Shown piece after piece: positions 1 through 12,121 of a DNA stretch of 64,000 bases (its first letter is position 1; every line of letters begins with the position of its first letter). Made by a program: the position numbers and the translations under genes. Location: assembly GCF_009017415.1 (NCBI RefSeq), contig NC_092406.1, positions 558,001-622,000 of the forward strand. Direction: 5' to 3'. Under the pieces are notes generated by a model that did not search any database, had not been told where the DNA came from, and saw only the letters and a program-made list of their open reading frames with translations. The DNA comes from Aspergillus flavus (lineage: Eukaryota; Ascomycota; Eurotiomycetes; Eurotiales; Aspergillaceae).

Positions 1-2659
1 TGGGTTGATGATGTAGGTTTTTCTTCTTTCTCTGAGGATATCATTGGGGTTAAAAGGGGGATGCTAATCGTGATAGGGACTCTGGGGATCGCATGTGGAA
101 TGCTCCTAATGACCGCGTGAATAAGGTCCAGGAGAACAGTATCGCGAAGTTTGGGGAGAAACCTTGTCCTTATGTTGTGCGGTTTGCTTGATGAGGTATG
201 TGGGCTTAGGGAGCACGATGTCTAGGGCGAGAGGAGGGAGTAAATAGGATAGTGTATGATGTTGTAGATATTCTTATGATATTGTCTCTCATATGATGAA
301 GGGATGAAAGTAACCCAGACTTGCTCTAGACCCTGAAAGTGATATTGAATGCTCTGCGACGTAATTTGCCTCCGAAAAACTAAAATTTCCCCTCAAGGCA
401 GATATCTCCTAGCAAGGTTGCATCTGATTTATGTTCTGTAAGTATAGACTCTAGTTATACGTAAGAATGACCCTCATGAAAAAAGGCTACCTATAAGCGG
501 ACGTAAGGATGGTACTGCTTCCAAGTTGACTTCATCTTACAGCAAGCCAGGCAAGAACGGGATTCCAATACTTTACGCTCAAAACAGCCCAGACATTTTG
601 CGGAGGTCGTGTTCGCCTTCTGGATATCTGAGCGCGCATGACGCGCCTTCGCCTACCGCCGTGGCACGAATTACACCGAAGCCAGACTTGTCCAACCGAC
701 GCGGACAAAGAATCATGGCTGTGTCACCTACAATATCGTTCGAGACCACCTTCAATTGCACAAGAATAGCGACTCCTTTCTTTGTGTGGCAGGCGTGTGC
801 AACTCTATACAAGATGTGTCGCCGCAGAAGGTTCTCAAGGCGTTCCACACGGGCTGAGAGCCTCAGGCGACTGTGTCTGTGACGGCGTTTAGGGTCTAGG
901 AGACTATGGGATATGAACATGTGAACGCGGTTGCTCTCTCAAATCGCTGGTGCATGGGGCTGAGTGACTCTAGGGCTTCTGCGTGTATTCCTGGAGAGTA
1001 CGCCCGTGATTCATGGTTGCTCAAGGAACCGGCGGCGTGGTCCATTGAGTCTATGACAATGTGTGGTTGGCTTTGTTGATGCTTGCGCCCGAGAGGGTCT
1101 TTCACGAAGGTTTTAGACGCGATTTGGCCCAGACATGTATGACAGTAACAGCGGCGATTGTGTTGTCGGGTCTATGACACAAACCAAGTTCAACAAGCCC
1201 AGTAGTACGCGTAGGGTTCGCGTATGCTGCGTTGGTCAGGGTTGAATTCTGTCCTTGAGTTGCGAGCCACGCAAGACGAGCAACCGAGTCGAGACTGAGT
1301 ACTTCAGACATGACAGGACGAGTGATAACTGTTCAAGGTCTAGTGCTGGTGGGGATGAGGTTCGTGTCCGAAGTGAAACGAGTGGATATGACTTGGCATT
1401 CATTCGGGGACCAAAGTCGGGAACACGCCTTCGCCTATCACAACACTTCTCAGCCCCCGGGCGATCCATCCACTTTTGCCCCCACCCCCGAATCCCAAGC
1501 GAAAGTGACAAATTGTCATCATGCCACCACCCCTGGTATGTTGCCATGCTGATTGGAATAATTGAAACCCGGAAGAGTGGTTAAAGGTCGCCGACCGTGT
1601 GGACGGCGTTTTACATGCGTCACCGAGTTAAATGTGGCGTCCCTTAATTTGTCTGTCACTTATCAGGTTTACCATGCAGAATTGATTGCACAGTCATCAT
1701 GCCTCGCACGGACGGTTCGCCCCTTTCCACTAGTTGGAACCACTCTCTCTGTGCATAAAGCAAATCCCGGTCCCTCCTTGAAGTGGATGCGTTATGATTC
1801 GATCCAAACACCGCAGAATAGCCTTTTGGGCTTAGCTCGTATTGTGATTCTTCAGTCTGCACCATGTATGCACTCTGCAGTGTATCCTTCGGATTGTTAT
1901 CTCCCTGCTGCTGGGAAATGGCACCGGTCACCCCGATATCCTGGTTCAGCCATATGGTGTGCTCTCTGCAACACCGGGGCGGGCTCACGTGCCTCCCGTC
2001 GCCATTTTGGCTCTGATGAAGTCGGCAAGCCCGCTCACGTGAGCTCTCCAGGGTCGGAGATATCAGACTGTGACAGCGAGATCCGATCCGGGTCACCACC
2101 AGATCCGGGACATGTGACGAGGCCAAGAAGGTCGGGGAGTTGAAGGATTTGCAGATGCATATTGGATGCCGACAAATTGCGGAGGAAGGAAGCCGAAGGA
2201 TATGAAATCCGTTTCAGAGTCTGGTTCGGGGAGATTTGTTATATTGTATGCTCATATGGGTTGATCACGGCGGTGACGTAATTCCCCGGACGGGGACTCC
2301 TCCCCTTGAGATCTATTCGCAGTCCCGATGGACACGAGTCAGGGTCAAATCAACAGGAAGCAAGGGAGCAGCGAACGCGAATACTTTATGAAGAACGGGA
2401 TCCAGTGTGAAGTGGAACTTGTTGTCGCCGAACTGGTTGGTCGCCGACTCGGGGATCTCGGGATCGACGAATGGGGACGGGGACCACCGGACTAACCGCA
2501 TAGTTCGGTACGGTAAACCACAGCCGAATCTACTATTGATGTTTATAGATATGAGATACATACAACAAGCAATGGAACCTTCGATCATCTGGAGCTAGAC
2601 TCAACTTAATCCTTTGTCTCCCCGCTTTGTGTGACCTTCCTTTGTCTGGGCCACAGACA
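1..2659. other. Region without a recognisable gene
   Basis: I found no gene I can defend here. Open frames exist on both strands, for example about 530-920 and 1650-2140, but none shows a domain, a signal peptide or a plausible splice pattern, and their composition looks arbitrary. Part may be decayed coding sequence: the minus strand at 580-860 reads moderately protein-like without matching a family I know. The last 400 bases are probably the promoter of the regulator starting at 2660. Confidence 0.5.
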
Positions 2660-4451
2660 ATGCAGGACCCTACCACCCCGTCCAAGCCACCCTCATCCCG
2701 GCAGCCCTCTTCCTTAGCTTGTGTATCCTGTCGCCGCCGCCATTTAAAGTGCGATGCCCTGCTACCAGCCTGTACTCGCTGCCAATCCACCAATTTAGAA
2801 TGTCGTTATGTTCGGTCGAGGCGAGGATTGCGTACAAAACCGACTAATCAATCCCCCCAGCGGTTCCACGAACAAATGTTGACTGCAGACGATTTTGCTA
2901 CCTGGCTGAATGCCACCACTCTCGCAACAGACTTGGAGGTGAGCTCCCAAACCGGGCATTGGGTCAAGGGATGACTGGACTGACAAGAACAGGCAGATCC
3001 GGTACTTCTTCAAGGGCTCGAAACGCCGCCAGTATGGGACATTCCTTGCCTCCAGGATGATACAACCACAGCCACCTGGCACGAGCCAGAGCCTGTCACC
3101 ACGATTACCCCTGAGATAGCTTATGATCCAATGGTGCAGTTATACTATCAAAACTTCCACCGGTCACACCCTTTCTTGATACCGAGAAAGGTACTTCATT
3201 CTCCTCTTCGCCACCGAATACCCACCTATATCACAGGGATTATGCGTTACATTGGCGCACATTACTACCCCGAAGCAAGATTCAAGGAAGAATTCCGGCC
3301 GGCAGCGTATACGGTTCTATCCGATGTCACCCCGCGGGACGGGTTCAAAGTTCAAGGACTGTTGTTACTTGCGGTCATCGAGCATGCCCACGGCCAAGAA
3401 GAGAACGCGTACCTAAAGATCCAAATGGCGATTGATCTCGCCCTGGAGCTGGGAATGAACCGGACCAGTTTTGCTCTCGTAAACTCTGAAGGTAGTTCGG
3501 TGCTCGCCGAAAGCTGGCGGAGGACGTTCTGGGAACTATATGTTGTAGACGGGCTGTTGGCAGCTATGCGAGACCAAAGCTCGTATCGTCTGTTTTCCCA
3601 TAAGGCGGATGTGCGATTGCCTTGCGCTGAGGAACTGTATAATTCTGCCAGTGAGGTATGATCTCCCTTAATTCCTGAATAAGCACTAGTGAGAATGACT
3701 GACATTCGGAAGATCACGCCAACTACACGAACATTGGACGACCTCAAACAAAGCTGGTCCCTAGACCAATGCAGCTCCTCCTTCACTTACCGAATTGAAG
3801 CTGCGCAGAACCTCGGGCTGGTCATGGAAGTGAACCGCTCACTGGATATTGATCTCGAGGCCCGGGTTGAGACAGTTGACGCCACTCTTGTCTCGTCGCT
3901 CATGCAAATACCTTCATCTCAGGATAGCACCTCTCTCGACAACTCGAGTATCGATGAAATGCTCTTCCAAGCAGAGATGATCACCTACCTGTAAGGCTCG
4001 TTTGGGATACCCTTCCCAAAGCACAAGGCTGACCGAGACTACCAGAGCACTTATATATCTTCACCACCCTCGTTCGAGTATGCGCTTTGCTTCTTTCCAC
4101 GCTCGCACGTGGTGCACCCGGCTCCGAATTTGCAACAACAACCCGCCGCCTACAGAGCTGGACCTGCATTCGCAAAAGTTCCTGCGTGCGGCGGATATGT
4201 TATCCAACCTCGTCACTCTGCCGAGTACAATCAAGTCCAGGACTCCTTTCTTTACATGTGCCCTCGCAATGTGTGTTATTGTACACACGGCAGCGTGCCT
4301 GATCATGTCGACCCCTGACAAGGTCGAGTCGCTCAAGGCACGAATACAATTGAGCATCGGGGGTCTGAATATGCTGGGCAAGTCCTGGCCGCTGGCAAAG
4401 ATGGTGAGACAGCAGATGGTGAATATGTATCAAGAGGTCGGACTGCGCTGA
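2660..4451 (+). CDS. Zn2Cys6 transcription factor, four exons
   Basis: Predicted nuclear, DNA-binding regulator of about 541 residues. My exons are 2660-2938, 2993-3655, 3713-3990 and 4046-4451, with introns of 54, 57 and 55 nt that keep the frame. The N-terminus carries a textbook binuclear zinc cluster, with cysteines at about residues 21, 24, 31, 38, 41 and 48 (CX2CX6CX6CX2CX6C) and a basic stretch in the first loop. The middle (LQGL...QNFHRSHPF onward) resembles the fungal_trans regulatory domain, including an AYLKIQMAIDLALELGMNR helix typical of that family. An in-frame ATG 33 nt upstream could also be used. Its targets cannot be read from sequence. The C-terminus is shorter than in many family members, so a further 3' exon cannot be excluded. 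Confidence 0.85.
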
Positions 4452-5378
4452 ATGTCGCTGTCTCTTCTGCGATATATTCCTGAGTTACTCTCCCGCCTAC
4501 GGCGGACGGCTGATCGCCTTTCATGGCACCTTCAAAGTATACGTCTAATTAATCGCCGGATTGTAAAAGGCATAATGATGCCGAGCCTGGAGCGCGGGAG
4601 ATATCCTGAAGGTCGTCGAGGTTGATCCGGAGACGACAAGGGAGGTACTGGATGATTCAGAGAGTCATCTGGAGGATAACCCCTAGCGGATACTCTGCCT
4701 TGAGAGAATAACTTTCTCACACCCCCGACTACGGTCCAAAGGAGGCTGAGGTTGAGCCGAGTCTCGCACTTTGTGCGCCTCCTGCATCCATTGTATAGCC
4801 AACCGGCGTCACAAACACCAAATAGACTCGAATGTCAAGCAGAGACTGGCAACAATTTGAGATATATAGTATTAGTGGATGGTACAAAACCTAGAGAGGG
4901 CGGTGACTCAAGTTCATTGTGTTTAATACTACTTGCATGTCTGCGAGCGATGCGTCAAAGTACCATCCTATGCATCCATACTTTTGTTACATAGAGAAGA
5001 AAGCCGATATATATCAGAAGAGTATCAGATACGGAATATAGCCACAGTTTGCAACTAAGAATTCCATGGTGATCCCAAGCTTCTATCAGAGGTATAACTT
5101 ATACAAAGAACACACAAGATAGTCGGCAAATGACTTCAGGCCTATGATATCAGACTTCACTTTGGTACGATGTTGGAGGATCAGCTCGAATTCCACTCCA
5201 ATCCGCATCTCAGCCTCCTTGTTTGGTGTGGAACTCGAACGTATTCAAGGGTGTGAGTGTGGGCTGCAATTCGTGAATAACTCTGCTGTCAAACGCAAAG
5301 AAAAGAAAAGAAAACACGAAAAGCTCCATAAAAGAAGATCGCCACCAAATACCTCAATATCGAGTAATATTGTGGCCA
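4452..5378. other. Intergenic
   Basis: The interval lies between the 3' ends of the regulator (+) and the next gene (-), so it holds two converging 3' flanks. Open frames here are short and unconvincing. I see no RNA gene or repeat. Confidence 0.5.
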
Positions 5379-6408
5379 TCAAGCTGGCACAAGTCCCATA
5401 CGATCCAACGCAATAGTGGCAATTTCTCGCAGAATATCCAAAGGATACTCCAAGGTGTCAAAAGGGTTACGATCCTGGAACCGGGTCCGCCCAACGATAT
5501 CGCCTCGCGCGACACCAATAACCTGGTTTTGGCTATCCGCAGGTTTCGGAAAAATCACCTATATCTACTTAGTCCTGACACCACGCCAACCTGAAGAATA
5601 TTTGGTATTAGCGGGAGTCGAAAAGCACCCACCTGATCTGGTCCCTCGTGTACTGGCATACCATTCTCGTCCAGTTTATAGACCTTGACAACCCCACTAA
5701 CGTGGTAATTATCGCTGTGTTTGCGCCATTCAATTATAAAAACGGTCTTTATGGCCCCGTTACCTCCAACTAACAACATGTCCACATCGTTCTCCATTTC
5801 TGTGAGATCCTCTGACCACCCGCTTTCCATAGCCAGGCAAGGGAACAGGCAGGTCGTCGGAAGCGTGAAAAGATCAGGATCCTTCTTTGATCCCCTATAT
5901 GGCCCCTGATCGAAATCCAGAGCTATAGATCAAGATAACTTATCAGCCTTCGCCTCGTTAGAGGGAGTGGACACAGTGATCATACTTGTTCCTGCGTACG
6001 TGTGAAGCTCACGAAAGTCTTCGGGTGTTATCAATCCGTTTTCACGCCAAGCAGAACTACACTCCATTTGCCAAGGTTGAATACAGTTATGGACCCATGT
6101 TGGCATGATTTTCAATGAGAAATCGCCGGTGACTGTGTTGTAGGACTTTCTGAATAGAGTGGAGGGAGTAAGTGGATAATGGACTACCTACCCATCAGAG
6201 GATGGGGTTGTTCAACTTACCTCACGGCTCTGCCTTCATGGCTATCCTCGATGTAATCCCAGGCATCTTGTATCCAAGTGTTTTGTATACCCTTGTATAC
6301 TAGGAAGAGATTGCACTGGGAGTCTCTGATCTGCCCTGTGACGTGGGCCAGAAAATCAGTATAGTGAGGAAAGAGGGAAGCTTGGAAGTGGATAGTAGAG
6401 TTTGCCAT
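5379..6408 (-). CDS. Uncharacterised fungal protein, possible PD-(D/E)XK-like fold
   Basis: A spliced minus-strand gene of about 261 residues. My exons, in transcript order, are 6408-6221, 6149-5986, 5922-5633 and 5522-5379, with introns of 71, 63 and 110 nt that keep the frame. The core of exon 3 reads MESGWSED, then a spaced Asp (ENDVDMLL), then a hydrophobic strand ending in IIEWRK. This Glu...Asp...strand pattern recurs in a fungal hypothetical-protein family that I think of as restriction-endonuclease-like (Uma2 or PD-(D/E)XK type). That assignment is inference and no enzymatic activity is claimed. There is no signal peptide or membrane segment. A decayed partial copy lies 0.5 kb upstream (6658-6840), showing that the gene has been duplicated locally. 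Confidence 0.7.
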
Positions 6409-6657
6409 TTTGATGCTCGTACTAATTGATTTCCGTGATATACAAGCTCAGAGGCTAAGGGTAGAGGATGAGGGGGAAATCTAGAAAAAGAAAGGGGGAA
6501 GGCCTATACATAAGCCGGTGGTGAGCGCGTCAACGCAGCATCATAGATGGATCATAGTGCCATCCAATACCCACGCAGCTATGGTCAAAATTGAATATGT
6601 AGGATGCTTATTATCAATCTGCTTTTTATACCAAGCATCCCTACACTGCATCTAGAA

Positions 6658-6840
6658 TGGCTGGATACAATCATGAATCTCTGTTGCCATTATTCTCAAC
6701 GAGAAATCACCCATACTGAGTTATAGGGCATTCTGAATAAGGGAGAGCAAGTAGACTATAGATCAGGGGTTTTCTATACCTCTGCCTATGGAGCTACGAT
6801 CATGATTAAAGTTTTCCCAATAATTCATCCAGGTCATTCA
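6658..6840 (-). pseudogene. Decayed partial copy of the 5379-6408 gene
   Basis: The plus-strand sequence here lines up with about 6072-6250, which is exon 2, intron 1 and the end of exon 1 of the neighbouring gene. Shared blocks include GAGAAATC, TTCTGAATA and CTATACCTCTGCC against CTTACCTCACGGCTCTGCC. Substitutions and small indels are spread throughout and the reading frame is not kept. Because intron 1 is included, this is a DNA-level duplication and not a retrocopy. Confidence 0.65.
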
Positions 6841-8043
6841 ATTAAAAAAATTCTCTAAAATTGTTGGAGCCTAACTATTGAATGTCTAACTATGCAAACG
6901 CCTCTCCGGTTAGTCCGGAATGCCTCAAGCCATAAAGCCCATGGATAGGCGAGATACAATGAATAAAAATCTTCAATCTAACCGGAACGTGCATCACAGC
7001 ACTTCATACTTGAATTAGCCATCGTTATGCACTCATGGCCCTGTTCTTTCCCCCTTTCTTGATTTCTTCGTCTAGTATATGTCACCGCGCCTAGATGACT
7101 TCAGGTGCTGATCCGTAAGGCCGTCTAATCTGCGTCTTTCACACTTCCTAAAGTTAATCGATCAAAATTCTATTAACCTATTGGAGCTGAATATTGAATA
7201 TCTAGCTATCCAGGGGCCCCGCCAGTGCAAGAGAATCTGTGCCCCATGCGCCTGAACCCCCCAGAGCCTATATTATACAGATATACACGGGAAACGGCGT
7301 AGAGCCAAACCGAAATCAAAAGGACATATAGCCAGACGGCTGCCCAACGTAGTAATATATATCTGAAATGTGCTTATACATACGTCGAACTTCTTTACTC
7401 ACTACGTAGTACCATGTAGTTGAGACTTCAGCCTAGGTTATCGCGTGATGGTTTAACCAGTGTCTTCCCCGGTTGCTTCTGTGGCCAGCTCGATTTTGCG
7501 GAACCGCTTGACAAGCTCTGTTTCGTAGACAAAATCGATGGTATAGTAGATTGCCTACGGGGCCTACCAAGGAGTATCCCTACCCTTCAAGCTCAGGCCC
7601 TGTATTGACTGTATTTGCCCTCTTTGTAGTTGCAGAGTTATGTAGTTTCACTACAATCCTCTACCACATCTCTATGCGCTGCCTCGTATATAGTAGATCT
7701 TAGAGAAGTATATGCTTTGGGGTCTGTGATCCTTCCTTTACATATCATACCAATGGCGACACACTGAGCATGAATACTGATTTGTTAATATCGTCTGGAT
7801 TGATGGTGATGCATATCAGACATATTATTGTTCAAATCACGCGAATCGCAGAGCTGGGACTAAAAGAAATTAGATTTGAGAATCATATCTTTGTTATGAA
7901 CCATGGCGTCTGGGCGATTTAAGATCAGAGGAAACATAACTGGATAAGAAACTGAGACACGGAATGCCCAAAGTAGGAAAGTCCCCCAATTGAGATGTAG
8001 TAATACGGGTTGATAGAGACGATGCTAGGTTCGTCCTTTGCAT
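6841..8043. other. Intergenic with short diverged repeats
   Basis: No intact gene was found. A stretch of about 45 nt at 6860-6905 recurs, diverged, at 7165-7212; both contain TTGGAGC followed by ATTGAAT. The minus strand at 7470-7560 reads as a short protein-like frame ending in a stop, which may be a relic. Otherwise I see nothing. Confidence 0.4.
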
Positions 8044-11000
8044 CTACCATGAGACTTCCCTGAGGTCGTCGGGAACTGCCCACCCATGTAATTGACACAC
8101 TCTCGTATATGCAGCCACAGCCTCACCAACAGAGTAGTCCTGCATACGCCGTTGCTCGAGGCGAGCCGGTACTGGATCCGTGCTGGTGAGAGCCATGCGA
8201 ACTTGCAGCAAGACACTTTCAATACTGGATACAGGGGACCAACCTGAGCTGGTCAGTAGCTCCATACACATCGCCCCTCCAGCCGTAACATGGCCCCCGC
8301 CGCCTTGACTAAACGGCAAAAACCGCGGGCGAATAATGCGCACAAAAGGAGGTGACATGGGGAATTGAGGTGGAAACCGCAACTCCATGACAATGGCTGT
8401 CAAACCCACCGCCTTTAGATCCTTGGCCAGCGGCAGGGATGGTTCGAAGCTGTGTAGTTGCACAATCCACTGGTAAACGTTGTTGACGAGGGCTGGATCA
8501 ATATACCAGCCCAGTGCATGCAAGGGCTCCCGTTCTTGCACTTTCAATGTGGCTTGGAGATGCCTCTGTAGAGACTTGGTCGCCAACGTTGTGGCATACT
8601 TCGGCGGGCCAAGTAACTGCAAAGTTGACTCCTTCAGGCTTCCGGGTCGAAAGTCTGTTTTAGACAAATCATGGAAGGCCTCATTCGCTACCTCGTCGTG
8701 AGTACCAGTGCTAGCAATAGCGCCTGCGTCGAGTAGCCAGTCATCGTCAGCGATTGTGGTGACACTGTCGCGGTCATCATCGGAGACCAGCGCCACGTTA
8801 TGCGACAGCTGCCCTTCACATGTACTTCTCGTTGTCGTTTCCGCATACCGTTGGCTCCAATGACTGCTAACAGCAGAGATAGGCAGCGTCAGAGCTTGGT
8901 GATTGGGGCCAAGGGCCTGGTAATCAGGGTGCTGAGTATAGGTAATCGATGGCACCAATCCCGCATCGGCCGTCATCAGAGAAGCACTCTTATGTCTAAT
9001 GATGAGATACCTTGGTTGAATCCAATCCAGTTTGTCTACCACATAGTAGTTGCCGTTGTGCACGAACTGCTCGGGAGCATTGACTACTTCATTCAGCGAC
9101 AGGGCTTTGTCAATGTTCAGAATGCTATTGGGCCAGGTTCTAGCCAAATTTTGGGAAGATGCGTATGTCATTGAATGACCGAATTGTGGCGACATATAAA
9201 CTCCATGTCCGTAACTACGGCCATTCAAGACTCTCTTGAAGTGGAGCCCTTCGCGTAGAATGCTATGCCAGTTGGATATCGGGCTTCCATGCCAAGCAAA
9301 TAGCGTAGGGTACTCTGCGTTATGGGAGGAAGAAAGTGACTTAACTGCACTGACAAAACGCTGCTCCTTATCTGGTGCGCCCTGCGCGAGTCTGAACTGG
9401 GCGTATCCATTCATGTAGGGTAATTTGTGTTCAGGATCGTCCTCGTACCTGATGCACGATCTGTTTGATGCAACAATCCATCTAAGGGCATAAAGAGCAG
9501 CTGGAGATATTTTATCGCACCACGACGCCAACATCCTTTTGGAATTACCGTTAGGGTGGCTCAGAATAAATGATCGCATTGAGTTGATGTCGGGAAGCGT
9601 TTCTAGAAGCATCACAATCGCATCACATTTTGCGCTGTCAGGTAAGTCGTCGAAGCATTCTTTGTATCGCACAAATTGTACCTCGTCGCTGCCTTCCATA
9701 TTAATACCATGTTCATTTGGTATTTCTCTACGAATTGGGGGTGTGAGTTGAATAGACGACGGGGAATTGGCATCCTGCACGCGACAATGCCACTGGGGCC
9801 GGCCATGGCGAATATGTGCACCGCAGGGTACAATCGCAATCCAATCGCCCACTCTCAAATCTGGCATCTCATGGACGTCGAGCTCCATTGTAGCTTTGTT
9901 GAGCAGTCCATGATAAATCATTTGGTCGTTTTCAGTGGCATAATATGTAGGGACATTCATTCCAAGACCCAAGGGGAAGTCTTCCAGGTAGCCAGCCAGT
10001 GCCCGAGCATAGGCAAAACTGACAAGCATATCGACAACATACGGCTGGGATATTATCTCCCACTCCAGTCTAGGCCCCATACCAAGCCTCATGTACTGGT
10101 AAAGACACAGGCTGTTTGAGCAGACATAGGGCATAAGTGCCTCGAAACCCGCATCGACCTTGCAATAACAATTGAGGCAGAACTCGGTGCACTTAACAAA
10201 CCTCCGAAGGATGAATTGTATTGCAATTAGAGGAAGGGATAATGGCGACTTTTCCTCGGAGATATGGTCTGCTCGCAGGAACCGCGGAGTCGCGTCATTC
10301 CAAGCCTCCGGAACGAAGTACACCTCGCGTGCTACCTCTTCGGAATCCTGGATCCTGCCTTGATTGTTTCTCAAGTAAAGCTCGGCACCGGTCCACGTGA
10401 AACCATGTTGGAGACGGTGCCGCACTAAGTCTATTAAATGTGTATTGAGAAGTGTATGCAATGAGTCACCAATGAAGAATGACTGCAGATCTGGTCCCAC
10501 CTTCTGGGTATTTCCTGGGATTTCGGTCTCTGTCGAAACGAAAGCTTGCGTAGCCGCAGCCAAGCTAGGCTTGGAGGAATCACAAAGACCGACGTACATC
10601 TGAATTAGCGGTGTCTTCGGGATGGACTTGGAAATTACCTGGTCGAGGTTGCGGTAACCAAATGGATATCGCAAAAGTAGAACCAGATATTGCGAAGGAC
10701 GGACATTCCAAGCCTGCATGGCGACTTTGGAAATACCAAGTTTTGCTATTCGACAGGAGATCGAGATGATGAGACATCCGGTTAGTTGTCCAAGGAAGGC
10801 AACTCGATAACCGGCCTTTTTTACAGCGCTCATGTCTGAGCGTATTTGCTTCATCACCTTGGCTTGGTCCGTCGGCGGTGTAAATTGGGCGTCAGAGTCA
10901 ACAGAGTCAGCATCAAAGTCCATATCATCACCGGAGAAAATTTCACTTTCAGAGCGATTCTCGTGGAGGAGATCCAACGCAGAATCCACCCCGAGTAGAG

Positions 11001-11380
11001 CGTCATCTATGCTGTCGCTGATGCATTTCAGAAACGGCTCAATTGCTAACCCCGCAAAGACCGGTTGCAAACGTTCAATAGCCTTGGACACATCATCGGG
11101 AATGTTGTCGCTCGCTGCAAATGTAAAGTATGTATGGTGACCGGGATAGTCGTCAGTGTCTGCCATGTGCAGTTTAGTAGCAGTCGGTAGTTTGAGGAGA
11201 AGGGCAAAGGCTCATACTTAATACCGATGTCTGAAAATCAATCGTCTGAGTGCTAAAAGGTACTGTGTAGGTAAACAGGACTGAGCCATGTTCTTCGCCT
11301 GCCCTAACACCTTTCAGATGGGGAAATCGCCCTGGCACTGAGGCTTGAATGAGATCCCTCTGGAACTCTTTGCGGGGCAT
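8044..11380 (-). CDS. PARP catalytic domain fused to UBE2Q-like E2 domain
   Basis: Predicted protein of about 1092 residues. The longest ORF starts at 11166, but that ATG lies inside an intron. A better model joins exon 11380-11218 to 11159-8044 across a 58-nt intron (11160-11217, donor GTATGAG, acceptor GGCAG). This adds an N-terminal segment beginning MPRKEFQRDLIQASVPGRF. Around residue 678 comes a PARP-type ADP-ribosyltransferase signature: LFAWHGS, then SYGHGVYMS near 704 and NYYVVDK near 758. The third catalytic position appears to be Tyr, so mono-ADP-ribosylation is more likely than polymer synthesis (inference). The C-terminus is a UBC fold of UBE2Q type, with FPPQFPMSPPFVRI and GGAMCMELLTSSGWSP; the candidate catalytic Cys is about residue 1018. 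The same order of domains is known in fungi. The likely role is a link between ADP-ribosylation and ubiquitin conjugation in the cytosol or nucleus. Confidence 0.88.
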
Positions 11381-12121
11381 GGTCAGCGGAGTGACGGCGA
11401 TGGGGGGGGGGCGGGGGCGCATGCACTAAGGTCGCTAAAAGAGGGAGTGGCAGGCTGGGATAACAGGGTGACTGCGGGGAAAGTAGAATAAGAATAAATA
11501 TATGATGAGAGCGTGAGGTAGGTAACGGGAAATAATTACATCGGCTGGTACTGACTGTGAATGAAGCAATGAGTCCCAAACAGGAAAGCCACCGCCTTTG
11601 CTGCCTGGTTACAGCCTCGCCCACGTGTAGTGTTCCTACGGAGTACTGTCACTACTGTGTACCTTATGTATCCGGTTCGCTCGTGCAATCACCCATCGGA
11701 AATTCTACTAAACATAATTCTCTCATTATGGTACTTACAATGCTATGAGTAGCTCTTGCATGTAACAAGTAATGCTCACGTGCTACTATAAGTAGTCCAA
11801 GGTATGTATAGTACATGATACATGGCCAAGAAAGGATGCATAAATTGCTAAGCTACATAATCTCAGCACAAACCGGATCTGCATAACGCACTTCCGGAAC
11901 ATTACTCCGGCCCGGACCAACCACATATTTCCATGCGATTACCCAATCTAAGTTGTTGCCAGCAGCTCGCTACTCTATACTTGGGAAATGGCATGACGAG
12001 AGAATTTCCTAGAAACGTGCACTGAAACACAATACGACTGGACAAATCTTCGTGTGTGTCCAGTTGCCTACTAGCCGTAAATTGACGTTTGGCACCGACT
12101 ATATACACATACGTATTCGAT
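11381..12121. other. Divergent promoter region
   Basis: The interval separates the PARP-E2 gene (-) from the next regulator (+). It holds a G-rich run at 11401-11420 close to the PARP-E2 start, but no coding sequence I would defend. Open frames on the minus strand at 11304-11624 are more likely 5' UTR. Confidence 0.5.

Noticed and set aside
1656..2126. 156-codon minus-strand frame near the window start
   Set aside because: Composition looks arbitrary and there is an overlapping frame of similar length on the other strand; no domain.
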